From Goniomonas avonlea (lineage: Eukaryota; Cryptophyceae; Goniomonadida; Goniomonadaceae), in NCBI GenBank assembly GCA_003573635.1, contig QUTJ01031376.1:1-11173 (forward strand): a stretch of 11,173 nucleotides of DNA, in the 5' to 3' direction. Position 1 is the first letter of the stretch, and each line of letters opens with the position of its first letter. Positions 1-7,354 of this stretch are shown piece by piece. The position numbers and the translations under genes were made by a program. The notes below the pieces were generated by a model. It saw only the letters and a program-made list of their open reading frames with translations. It was not told where the DNA came from and searched no databases.

Positions 1-440
1 GGGGGGGGGGGGTGTCACCTGGATTGCCAGGCACAGGGGCGTGGAGGCGACGCCTCGTGAGTTGCGAGCCCAGAAGCAGGTGGGACGCGCAGTGGCGTTT
101 GTGGGCGTCCAGGAAAAAATGAAAGTTCCAGGCTGGTCGGGAACAGCGGAGAGAGTGGAGCCTGGGGGCAGGACGCCGTGTATCTACGGTCGCGCTGTGT
201 TGGAGACCGCAGGAGTTTGTGTTCCGAATAGGAAAGAGCAGATTGAGTGTTGGAGAGGCACATCGCGTGCGTGCATGGTGTGCGTGCAGACTTGGGTGAA
301 TTTTTTCGCCAGGCATCCCTGCGAACACTGTTCCTCTCGGTTGTGCTCCGAGGTTCTGTCGTTCATGGAACAGGAACGTTCACCGATGTCTCGTACGGTA
401 AGCCTGCAACGCTATCCCTGAGCTGCCGTGCTGCCGGCCT
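1..440. other. left edge, no firm gene
   Basis: The stretch opens with a run of 12 G. No recognisable protein is encoded on either strand. One exon-like piece on the plus strand, about 313-397, lies between a pyrimidine-rich AG acceptor (TTTTTTCGCCAG ending at 312) and a good donor (G|GTAAGC at 398), with an open frame reading ASLRTLFLSVVLRGSVVHG and onward. Nothing around it confirms a gene, so it stays a candidate only. Confidence 0.3.
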
Positions 441-622
441 GGAAAGTGGAAGAAATATGCCGAAGACTGAGCGGAAGAAATGTGCTGCAGACTGAAAAGA
501 AGTGGAAGAAATATGAAGAAGACAGAAATAAAGGAAGAAATATATCGAAGACTGAAAAGTGGGGGAAATGCCGAAAATTGGAAAGTGGAAGAAATATGCC
601 AAAGACTGAAACCTAGAAGAAA
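441..622. repeat. degenerate ~28-bp minisatellite, block 1
   Basis: Purine-rich imperfect tandem units on the plus strand share the cores GTGGAAGAAATATG and CCGAAGACTGAAAA. Several variants follow one another from 441 to about 622, with spacer lengths that drift. The minus-strand frame opposite it gives a monotonous string of Phe, Ser, Ile and Leu, a translation artefact of the repeat. It lies downstream of the minus-strand secreted-protein gene, in its 3' flank or a late intron. Confidence 0.75.
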
Positions 623-691
623 GCTGCTCTCCTTGGAGCAGCTGCACAGCCCTCGATAAACTTGTTGAGTTGATGCAGGGTGCGTCGGGTC

Positions 692-810
692 TGTGGAAAA
701 AATATGCCCAAGACTGAAAAGGTGGCAGAAATATGCCGAAGACTGCAAAGCGGGAGAAATGTAAAGAAATCTGCCAAAGCCTGAAAAGTGGAAGAAATAT
801 CCCGAAGTGG
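692..810. repeat. degenerate ~28-bp minisatellite, block 2
   Basis: Same repeat family as 441-622 after about 70 bp of unrelated sequence. Units such as GTGGCAGAAATATGCCGAAG and GTGGAAGAAATATCCCGAAG recur. The two blocks were probably one array later interrupted. Confidence 0.7.
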
Positions 811-1037
811 GGGTGACTCACCGATGCTGCACTCTCGCCGTCCTGGCCTTGGATCTGCCGGTTGCGCGTTAGCATTGGGTTGCAGACGTTGCTCTGTGTC
901 AAGGGAGTTCGCACGATTGTTGGGAGACGAAAACCGGAGAAGGATGGGTAAGTTGGGGTGACTCTGCGCATGGACAGAGGACTGTGTCCGGTTTTTCTAT
1001 TCAGGGCCAGCTGCATGGAAGGCACACAAAATGGAAC

Positions 1038-2042
1038 CTATACTTGCAAACCGGGGTTGACCTGAAAAGTCAAGGGAGCGCCTTTTGCCACCACCAGCGG
1101 AGCGAGTGGACCGGTAACTATCGGGAGGACTGTGTCCACCACCAGAACAATGAACTCCAAGGGGACTGTTAAGGTGTCATCGGTTGGCTCACAACTTGAG
1201 CAAAAAGTGCACCTGCAGAACTTTGGTCTTCGATAATGACGTGCAAGCTGTACATCGCGGGTTCGACGTTTGTGTCAAAAGTCACCTAGAACAAAGTGAA
1301 TCCGGGCGAGCTCAGTCTCAAAACGCACCACGCCGTCCTTGCTCACAAATGAACTTGCAGGATTTGATCCAGAGCACCCCGTCTCGTCTGATGTCGCGTC
1401 CCGAAACGAAACAGCGTGAAAGTCTGGGTCCGCAGCCGGAAGTGTGAAGGTTCTTGGGCCTGTGAAGGCAGAAAGCCACACAACAGGTGTCGCTGCTGCA
1501 ACAGGGGATCCTGTGTTGTGGGGAAGTCCATTCACTATAGTTTGGAGGCGATAAAATGTATCTGGCCTCCCTTTGAACCTTAAGTTCGTTCCCCCGAACT
1601 CTCCCGCGGAAAGTCTGCAACACTTGCTGTGATAAGCGGTGTGTGGCCCGGGAGTCGAATAAGAGTGCAAGAAAAGCGCTTCTGCAATCACCCAATCGTC
1701 TCGAATATCTGACACTATTACTGTTCCGTTGATCCTGTCCAAACTACCGTCCCCAAACTGCCACTGGCCAAGCTGTATCTGAGCTCCAACCGCAGATGAG
1801 CCGAACTTTGGGCGCGTGATCCCAAGGGTGATCTGCGCTTGGCAGTGAAACCATTGAACAGACACCCTCAATCGTACCCGAAACCCGACAGCAAAACCGC
1901 CAGTGATCACGTCAGCTCCTTGCAACGACCACGAAACCGTGCCAAACAGGAACTGCGAACCCGACGCAGGGAACACACTCATGGCGACGGCGATCACCCT
2001 GAGGCAAGTGAGGACATATTTAAATAAACCTGCACGCACCAT
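1038..2042 (-). CDS. secreted protein resembling an extracellular repeat domain, three exons
   Basis: Exons are 1329-2042, 1213-1285 and 1038-1165, read downward. The introns are 43 nt (donor GTGCGT, acceptor CTAG) and 47 nt (donor GTGCAC, acceptor ACAG). Spliced, the frame is intact for 304 codons and ends in TAG. The ATG at 2042 begins a typical signal peptide of about 29 residues with hydrophobic core, ending near FPASGS. Then come FGTVSW (33-38), FGDG (96-99), WVIAEALFLHSY (117-128), CCRLS (141-145) and TLPAADPD (200-207), an order I recall from large secreted adhesin-like proteins of algae and bacteria in which beta-sandwich modules repeat; this is from memory and unchecked. Removing intron 1 restores VVTFDTNVEPAMYSLHVIIE, which continues that module, and intron 2 restores AVPLEFIVLVVD, so the splicing is well supported. 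Either this is a single-module protein or a further exon (822-1010, open frame, donor CG|GTGAGT) continues it. Function unknown; cell-surface adhesion is a guess. Confidence 0.68.
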
Positions 2043-2172
2043 AACACCCCACTCCACAGTGACCGCATCCCTTCCTAACCTCAAGAAGGTCAGGGAGGCA
2101 GGCCACGCGGTCACAGGACCAACAGGTCGAGTCCAGGCTGTCCAGCAGGAATCTTCACATATCCAAATCTGA

Positions 2173-2502
2173 CAACAAGGGAATCTGAATAGAGTCTCTA
2201 ATAAGAAAATCAATAGCATCATAACAAAATCTGCGTACAGCTTGGATGTGTCCGATGTGACGTTTGGGCTGTTTGAAAAAAGCAGCGAGGTGATGGATTT
2301 GATTGCTGAAAAATTGCTGCGAGCTCTGTTCAGTGTTCACTGTTGAATGGTCCTGGTCCTCATTCCTCGCCGTCGCCAGCTGTACGCTCCCATTTACTTT
2401 GGCTCTTGGGAACCCTCGTGGGAGGCACAGCCGGGTCCGTTTGGCGAGACCTTTGACTCTCAGCCATTGTATGACCGTGGAACCATCTATGCTTTCAGCT
2501 GA
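2173..2502 (+). CDS. probable two-exon 3' end of an unrecognised gene
   Basis: An open frame after the TGA at 2170 becomes protein-like near 2241, possibly after the acceptor GTACAG at 2235-2240. It reads LDVSDVTFGLFEKSSEVMDL and onward to about 2334. A 45-nt intron (2335-2379; weak donor GTTCAC, acceptor CGCCAG) leads in phase to a 41-codon exon at 2380-2502, with APIYFGSWEPSWEAQPGPFG and YDRGTIYAFS before TGA. Intron size matches those of COG3 and of the secreted protein. I do not recognise the family: no signal peptide, membrane helix or catalytic motif is visible. The 5' end is unresolved and would approach or overlap the divergent secreted-protein gene starting at 2042. Support is coding character and splice geometry only. 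Confidence 0.42.
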
Positions 2503-2730
2503 TCGTGTTCGTTTTGAGCATTTGTAAAATCAATTCATCTCCCAACGTTTATTAGTTCACTGGCGTGGGACAAGAGCTGATTCGTCCACATGGTTGATTT
2601 TCGTGTGAAGTCTTTCGAGATTCAGAGTATTGATCGTACTTAGTGTTGATGGTGCGGCGCAGTTCTCTGCGCGTTGCTGTTGTTTGCGCTCTGAGCCTCC
2701 CTCGCAGGCGTCGGACAAGGCTAATATTAA

Positions 2731-3080
2731 CAGCTTGAACATTTGCAGACCAAGTAGTTTGGAACTGGCCACTCTGACACTACGAAATGGAGCCTCGCTC
2801 CTCTTTTGAAGTTGTTGCGTGCCGTCGAGATGCAGGGAGTGGGCTGTGAACCTGCACAGAGATAGCTATGCCTCCTACATTGGACACAAATCATTGCTTA
2901 CTGCGCACTTGCGGAAAACGAGTGCAGTGGCAGAGTCAAGTACCGTTGTCGCATGTTGCAGGTGCGCCTATATTTCTTTGCTGCTCGTGCTTACTTTGTC
3001 CGCAGAATATGTTGTCCCCATGTGGGAAGCCTCCACCCAAAGAGGACGAGCGATTTTATATTTCTAACTTGGATGATTGA
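2731..3080 (+). CDS. probable 3' end of an unrecognised helical protein gene
   Basis: One reading frame looks coding across the stretch. It contains KWSLAPLLKLLRAVEMQGVG (2785-2844), then TQIIAYCALAENECSG and RVKYRCRMLQ ending at 2961. A 44-nt intron with good signals (CAG|GTGCGC, GTCCGCAG; 2962-3005) leads in phase to a last exon, NMLSPCGKPPPKEDERFYIS and onward, ending in TGA at 3080. Two in-frame TAG codons (2755-2757, 2863-2865) break the frame upstream; short introns, decay or recoding could explain them. The segment ending in RxxxRCRMLQNML faintly recalls the end of an MIF4G-type helical repeat, but this is too weak for a call. It may belong to the same gene as 2173-2502. A competing frame across the same intron reads SHVAEYVVPMWEAS and ends in TAA at 3067. 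Confidence 0.42.
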
Positions 3081-3399
3081 TTTTAGCAGAAGAAGAAGAA
3101 ACCAGTTTAGCTTCCGATTCACCTTTGTCCCTTTGTCATGATTGGCAGGCTTCTCGAGGTTTGGGTTCGAGCCTGTAATGGACAGTTTGGCAACAGAAGC
3201 GTTCAAATCCCCCTGCTGTTGCCATCCCTTTCGCCACATAGAGGATGATTTCAAATTGTGTCCAACCCCCTTCATTCAAGACGCAAACCCAATCATCACA
3301 GACAGCAACACCATGGGTCGACCTTGGCACAACGTCGTGGTAAAACAATGAAACTGAATGGAACTGACCACTGTTGCTGAAAAACGACGCTGAAAGTCC

Positions 3400-3438
3400 C
3401 TGAACAATGTCGCTGAACAATGACACTGAACAATGACT
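3400..3438. repeat. 13-bp tandem repeat, three copies
   Basis: Three consecutive units of CTGAACAATG plus a variable triplet (TCG, ACA, ACT). Not a multiple of three, so unlikely to be selected as coding. Confidence 0.85.
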
Positions 3439-3494
3439 CATGCCTCCTGGCAACACCGGGGCCGAAAAACAATTTCAAGTCCTTGTCTCTGGGC

Positions 3495-3548
3495 ACCATT
3501 GAACCAAGGCACACCATTGAACCAAGGCACACCATTGAACCCAGGCAC
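3495..3548. repeat. 18-bp tandem repeat, three copies
   Basis: Units ACCATTGAACCAAGGCAC at 3495, 3513 and 3531; the third differs by one base (CCCAGG for CCAAGG). Confidence 0.95.
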
Positions 3549-3756
3549 ACTGGCAAAACTGCGGCCAACACCAAGGACGTTGGCCTATTGAGGTTATATG
3601 ATGAGACTTCGATCTCGAGCCACCACCTATCTTCTTGTAGTTGTTGGGAGGGCGCCTGGGGCGCCTGGGCAATTGCCATGGCAGGGACCAAGATGATTTG
3701 CTTGTTGGATTTAACGTACTGGTGTAACAGTCATGTTTGTTCAATAAATACTTAGT

Positions 3757-4542
3757 TTATAAAAAATTTGTCGCACTTGAAAAGCTTTCAAAGCTTGATG
3801 GAACATGGTGCCATCGAAGATGAGTCCAATTGATTCCACCAGTGTGGGTCATGTTGGGGGTGACAATCTTTGTCGTCAAGGCCGAGTCAGAATGATCTTG
3901 ATTCAGGTTGACCAGGAATCTCAGCAAGGAGCTCAGGAAGAAGCGAAGGGCGCCAGGGATCTCGCGCAGCTTGCTGATCAGAACTTCGAAGGCTTTGTGC
4001 TCTGCGCTGTTCTCCCAGAAGCAGGTATCCGGACCTTCACCGCAGCTGCGCCGGGCTTCGGGTGGAGTGCCAACTTCTTGACACAGAGTGTGAGCAAGGA
4101 GGAGGATGGCAAGGAACACCATGATGATGGCGGTGATGCGGCTGGTTTTGATGACGCGTTCGGCTGTTTTCGGGGGAAGGCGTCCTTGCACCAGGCCGAC
4201 GAACCCATCCAGGAAGGTTCCCAGTTGTGACACCATGTGCGTTATCCGGCCAGAGCAGAATGTTTGGACGAAAATGCCCAAGATCACAGGACCGAGGTTC
4301 AGCATGAACCAGCCACCGAAGTCCAACCACAAGCTGGCCGAGGTTGAGCCCCTTTGGAGCAGAGTCAGGTTGGAAAGTCGGCTGCTGGCGGTGAGCGCGA
4401 TCATGATGAGGATCTGGGAAAGTGTGTNCGATAAAAGAATGGCAGGGCCTTTTGCCCGTTGGTACTTCCTCACGGCGCGGTGCGGGGACGGCTTGCCTTG
4501 AAATTTCCGAAGGGCGGAGCTGATTGCTCGAAGGATCTTCAT
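3757..4542 (-). CDS. unknown three-helix membrane protein (full-length copy)
   Basis: A 261-codon intronless frame from ATG at 4542 to TAA at 3757. The frame extends 29 codons upstream, but that part is the promoter-side 30-bp repeat, so the ATG just after it (protein start MKILRAISSALRKFQ) is preferred. The first 31 residues are basic and amphipathic. Hydrophobic helices lie at about 33-54, 75-97 (with GWFMLNLGPVILGIF) and 136-154 (TAIIMVFLAILLL); the connection between the second and third is partly amphipathic. The tail of about 105 residues holds Cys-rich RRSCGEGPDTC, then EVLISKLREIPGALRFFLS, which could be a fourth helix. One N at 4428 makes residue 39 ambiguous; the other arm has A there, giving Asn. 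I do not recognise the family. It lies head to head with its truncated twin at 4978-5460, sharing start region and upstream repeats. Confidence 0.62.
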   Translation of the reverse strand: MKILRAISSALRKFQGKPSPHRAVRKYQRAKGPAILLSXTLSQILIMIALTASSRLSNLTLLQRGSTSASLWLDFGGWFMLNLGPVILGIFVQTFCSGRITHMVSQLGTFLDGFVGLVQGRLPPKTAERVIKTSRITAIIMVFLAILLLAHTLCQEVGTPPEARRSCGEGPDTCFWENSAEHKAFEVLISKLREIPGALRFFLSSLLRFLVNLNQDHSDSALTTKIVTPNMTHTGGINWTHLRWHHVPSSFESFSSATNFL

Positions 4543-4580
4543 TGTTGCGCCGCGGATGTAAGTTGCGAGGAGAGAGTTGC

Positions 4581-4670
4581 AACCGCCAGGGCGGGTCAAA
4601 TTTGAGTTGAAACCGCCAGGGCGGGTCAAATTTGAGTTGAAACCGCCGTGGCCCCGCCGAGCGGGTCAAA
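4581..4670 (-). repeat. 30-bp tandem repeats upstream of left membrane-protein gene
   Basis: Units begin at 4581, 4611 and 4641, the third lengthened by a GC-rich insertion. Each has an imperfect dyad of AACCGCC facing GGCGGGT, then CAAATTTGAGTTG. They lie just upstream of the ATG at 4542 and are candidate protein-binding sites or 5' UTR elements. Confidence 0.75.
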
Positions 4671-4849
4671 CGTCAACGATTTCAACAGGCAAAAATAATA
4701 AAATTGGAAAGTGGTTTGACGCCCAGCACTACAAGGCCCGCACCCCGGGGGAATAGAACTCGGGCTTACCACTCGGGGTGCGGGCCTTGTATTGCTGGGC
4801 GTCAAACCACTTTCCAATTTTATTATTTTGCCTGTTGAAATCGTTGACG

Positions 4850-4939
4850 TTTGACCCGCTCGGCGGGGCCACGGCGGTTTCAACTCAAATTTGACCCGCC
4901 CTGGCGGTTTCAACTCAAATTTGACCCGCCCTGGCGGTT
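4850..4939 (+). repeat. 30-bp tandem repeats upstream of right membrane-protein gene
   Basis: Mirror image of the left-arm set, at the same distance from the ATG at 4978. Between the two sets lie about 180 bp that hold the innermost stem and spacer. Confidence 0.75.
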
Positions 4940-4977
4940 GCAACTCTCTCCTCGCAACTTACATCCGCGGCGCAACA

Positions 4978-5460
4978 ATGAAGATCCTTCGAGCAATCAG
5001 CTCCGCCCTTCGGAAATTTCAAGGCAAGCCGTCCCCGCACCGCGCCGTGAGGAAGTACCAACGGGCAAAAGGCCCTGCCATTCTTTTATCGAACACACTT
5101 TCCCAGATCCTCATCATGATCGCGCTCACCGCCAGCAGCCGACTTTCCAACCTGACTCTGCTCCAAAGGGGCTCAACCTCGGCCAGCTTGTGGTTGGACT
5201 TCGGTGGCTGGTTCATGCTGAACCTCGGTCCTGTGATCTTGGGCATTTTCGTCCAAACATTCTGCTCTGGCCGGATAACGCACATGGTGTCACAACTGGG
5301 AACCTTCCTGGATGGGTTCGTCGGCCTGGTGCAAGGACGCCTTCCCCCGAAAACAGCCGAACGCGTCATCAAAACCAGCCGCATCACCGCCATCATCATG
5401 GTGTTCCTTGCCATCCTCCTCCTTTCTCACACTCTGTGTCAAGAAGTTGCGCAGCGGTGA
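4978..5460 (+). CDS. truncated copy of the unknown three-helix membrane protein
   Basis: A 160-codon frame matching the left copy from MKILRAISS through all three hydrophobic helices, with one substitution (Ala to Ser, LLLSHTL) and Asn at the residue that is N-ambiguous in the twin. After HTLCQEV the 23-bp gap shifts the frame, and the protein ends three residues later (AQR, TGA at 5458-5460). The roughly 105-residue tail of the twin, with its paired Cys and possible fourth helix, is absent, and homology ends at 5467. It may make a short membrane protein or be a pseudogene; the absence of any other break in the remaining frame suggests the truncation is recent. Confidence 0.55.
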   Translation: MKILRAISSALRKFQGKPSPHRAVRKYQRAKGPAILLSNTLSQILIMIALTASSRLSNLTLLQRGSTSASLWLDFGGWFMLNLGPVILGIFVQTFCSGRITHMVSQLGTFLDGFVGLVQGRLPPKTAERVIKTSRITAIIMVFLAILLLSHTLCQEVAQR

Positions 5461-5467
5461 AGGTCCG

Positions 5468-5793
5468 TGGTCTGAGGAAACCGAGGGCGGGCTGAACCGA
5501 CCGGGGCCCCGCCACAACCGCATCTCCAGATCCTGCAGCAACAAAAGAACCAATTGGCCTGACCAAGTTCACTGACGCCCATAGCTTGTCTGACACTGTC
5601 GACACCTGAGAATTCAGCTTGTCACCCTGTTGCGTCTCGGACGTTTGTGTCCTGGGGCTGCGTTCCTCCGGCGCGAGTGAGGTCTTTACACCTTGGTGTC
5701 AAAACGACTCGATTGATGAAGTCTGATACACAGCGGTGACTCATTTCCTAGGTATGCGATACCCACAGTTCTCAACAGGACGGCCAAGCCTGT
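5468..5793. other. intergenic, no confident gene
   Basis: Lies between the palindrome's right edge and the EF-hand pseudogene. A short plus-strand frame around 5510-5609 looks faintly coding (TTASPDPAATKEPIG, then TGA), but there is no start, no splice partner and no recognisable domain. Confidence 0.4.
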
Positions 5794-6313
5794 TCATTTA
5801 GCCAGCAGTATTTTCAAAAACTCCTCATAATTGACTCTTCCAAGATCGTCCAACAAATTCTCTTCCCGAAGAGCCTCATGCATTTCTTCGTCCTCCAACT
5901 CCTTACCCAACTCTTGGAAGCCCTGCATCATCTCACTTCGAGAGGTGAATCCCGTGCCGTCCTTGTCAGATTGTGAAAGCCTCAACCAACGATTCTGTAA
6001 AATCCTTGAGCCCAAAGGGTACACCTCGTATTCAAGCATACAAATTCTGGAAAGTCCGGCCGTCAGGTCCGCTTCACAAAACATGTCCTGAAGCTCGGCG
6101 TCGGATGGGTAACGGTCAATCGCATGCATGGCACAGGCGAGCTCGATTGATAGATTTTTCGTTGTCGTGGTCGATATTCATGAAAGCCTCCCTGAACTCG
6201 GCAATTTGTTCTGCTGCCAACCCATCCGAAGGGCCACGGCCTGAGCCGAAGGCCAGGAGCTGGTGGCATGGACCATGGTCTTGAAAGGTTTGACCGTTCG
6301 TACGCCCGCACAT
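5794..6313 (-). pseudogene. calmodulin-like EF-hand pseudogene
   Basis: Read downward, the calmodulin plan is plain: LAAEQIAEFREAF with a first loop starting DHDNEKSIN near 6160, then ELACAMHAIDRYPSDAELQD, a poor second loop, a linker reading LKDFTESLVEAFTI, a good third loop DKDGTGFTSRSE (5957 downward), and a last hand ending GRVNYEEFLKILLAK with TGA at 5794. These pieces are in different frames. The frame changes near 6140-6148 (after SIN), near 6020-6025 (after LEYE) and near 5969 (before DKDG). No GT...AG intron sits at those points; a 30-nt GT...AG stretch near 5992-6021 does not rejoin the pieces. Loop 1 lacks the usual Gly at position 6, and loops 2 and 4 have lost acidic ligands. Functional calmodulin has about 149 residues with four intact loops and would bind Ca2+ to activate target enzymes. 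This copy looks dead. Sequencing indels are possible, but the degenerate loops favour decay. The upstream end is uncertain; ATG at 6313 is the nearest in frame. Confidence 0.8.
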
Positions 6314-6633
6314 CCCTCAGACCCCTGATGATGGCCATTGATAGTCTAGGCTGATCCCTGGACCTGGCGAGGCACATAAAAACCTGGGCGACACGAAAAC
6401 CAGCGAAAGCTACAAAACATACGAGTTCCCTGAGGCGGCGACGACCAGTCTCATGAATAGACTCCTCACCAACTCCTGTGCCGGTATTTCTCCAAGCCTG
6501 CAATGCTGAGAGTGCATCCTACACGACGGCGAAAATTCACTTCGTGAAATGAGGGACTTCAGTTGGTGAATTCTTGGTTGATTGTAATTTGGCTCAACGC
6601 CTTTTCCATGTTGCAAACTTTGAACGTTTGGAA
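6314..6633. other. no feature seen
   Basis: Short broken frames only; nothing repetitive or gene-like apart from the 11-G run that follows at 6634-6644. Confidence 0.4.
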
Positions 6634-6642
6634 GGGGGGGGG

Positions 6643-6715
6643 GGCAGGTTAGCTCAGCGTGGAGATTGCCTGGCGGTTGGCGGGAGTGCGTGGAGGTGAA
6701 TTCAAGTCCAATAGA
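6643..6715 (+). other. tRNA-like element or tRNA-derived SINE remnant (weak)
   Basis: After the G run, TAGCTCAGCGTGG (6650-6662) matches the Pol III A box well. ATTCAAGTCC (6700-6709) resembles the B box, at a plausible distance. The T stem does not pair, the anticodon stem is poor and the acceptor stem does not close, so this is not a working tRNA. It could be the head of a SINE, a dead tRNA, or chance. Confidence 0.22.
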
Positions 6716-7354
6716 CAAGCGAATTCGTGACGTGGAACAACGCCGAATCCCCCAGGCGAAATCGAGCCACCGGTCGAAACTACCATGAAAGCGACCGAAA
6801 AATTCCGAAAAAATGCAAAGCAGAAAAAAACTCCAGGTGACAGAGGGAAGGTCACACGATCAGTGCAGTGCAAAAATGTCCAGGGACAAGGATGGACAGA
6901 GAATAGTAAGGATATCGCGCAGGAGAAACCTATGGAACCGTGCGGGTTGGATGCGTTGGATGCGTAGAGTGGAAACAGCGTAATAAGAGGCGATGTAGTT
7001 AAACAACGCAATAGGAGGCGCTGGGGTGAAAGAAACGCATTAAGAGGTGCTGGGCGCTCAACGCACAAGCACAACAAACACCCGTGAAGCAAGCCCCTGA
7101 ATCGTGACTGGATGCCCGAGAAACCAAGAAAGGAGGGGCCACTTCGCAAAGGGAGCAGCACCTACATGATTCTAAAATTGCTGGAGCCCGAATGACCATA
7201 AAGCAACCCTTTTTTACACTGAGTCGCGTACGAACATCGACCCTGACCTGCCTCGACACCCTATCGAGAGCACCATGGCTGAGCAAAGGCGAAGACGTTA
7301 CAACCCCCAAGTCGGCACCACTTAACGCTGTGGTCCCCTGAAGATGTGCGTCAC
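6716..7354. other. no confident gene; small tandem repeats
   Basis: The minus strand has open frames of 140-170 codons here, without domain or supported splicing. A frame at about 7250-6999 could be a further exon of the small secreted protein (7355-7684), but I cannot find an acceptor in the right phase that avoids a stop, except CAG|GTCAGG near 7245, which is unconvincing. Confidence 0.35.
6946..7055. repeat. degenerate ~29-bp repeat and a 9-bp doublet
   Basis: GTTGGATGC occurs twice in a row at about 6946-6963. Three diverged copies of ACGCAATAGGAGGCGCTG follow at about 6976, 7004 and 7034. Confidence 0.6.

Larger units (their letters stand above)
3081..3756. other. no confident gene; repeats and low-complexity sequence
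   Basis: Frames of 70-130 codons are open on both strands (for example minus 3296-3691 and plus 3142-3351), but none shows a domain, signal peptide or supported splice junction. The minus frame's CLGSMV repeats are just the 18-bp tandem repeat translated. AATAAA at 3743-3748 on the plus strand could be a polyadenylation signal for an upstream plus-strand gene. Confidence 0.4.
4030..5467. repeat. large near-perfect inverted repeat (palindrome)
   Basis: The left arm (4030-4747, 718 bp) and right arm (4774-5467, 694 bp) are reverse complements about a 26-nt spacer (4748-4773). Around the ATGs paired coordinates sum to 9520; inside the single-base A-run indel (five A on the left near 4690, four on the right) they sum to 9521. 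Other differences I found are one substitution in the innermost stem, one changing Ala to Ser in the coding part, the N at 4428, and a 20+3 bp gap on the right near 5448-5455. The arm lengths differ by 24, which these gaps explain exactly. Beyond 4030 and 5467 the flanks are unrelated. The sequence could extrude a long cruciform. Confidence 0.95.

Noticed and set aside
363-1025. 220-codon minus-strand ORF
   Set aside because: Most of it is the purine minisatellite read backwards, giving repetitive Phe/Ser/Ile/Leu. Only 822-1010 is kept as a possible exon.
2043-2222. Upstream extension of the secreted protein (extra 60 codons)
   Set aside because: The internal ATG at 2042 begins an ordinary signal peptide; the upstream part would bury it and looks like the antisense of plus-strand sequence.
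3153-3175. B box-like GGGTTCGAGCC
   Set aside because: No A box at a suitable distance and no tRNA fold.
4037-4669. Overlapping 210-codon minus ORF and its mirror (plus 4851-5495)
   Set aside because: Arg, Pro and His-rich shadow frames of the membrane-protein gene; no domain, and mirrored only because the DNA is palindromic.
4741-4790. tRNA-like fold at the palindrome centre
   Set aside because: The stem is just the innermost part of the inverted repeat; no A box or B box in the correct arrangement.
6649-7161. 170-codon minus-strand ORF
   Set aside because: Cys/Leu/Phe-rich with no signal peptide, domain or splice support; covers the tRNA-like element and small repeats.
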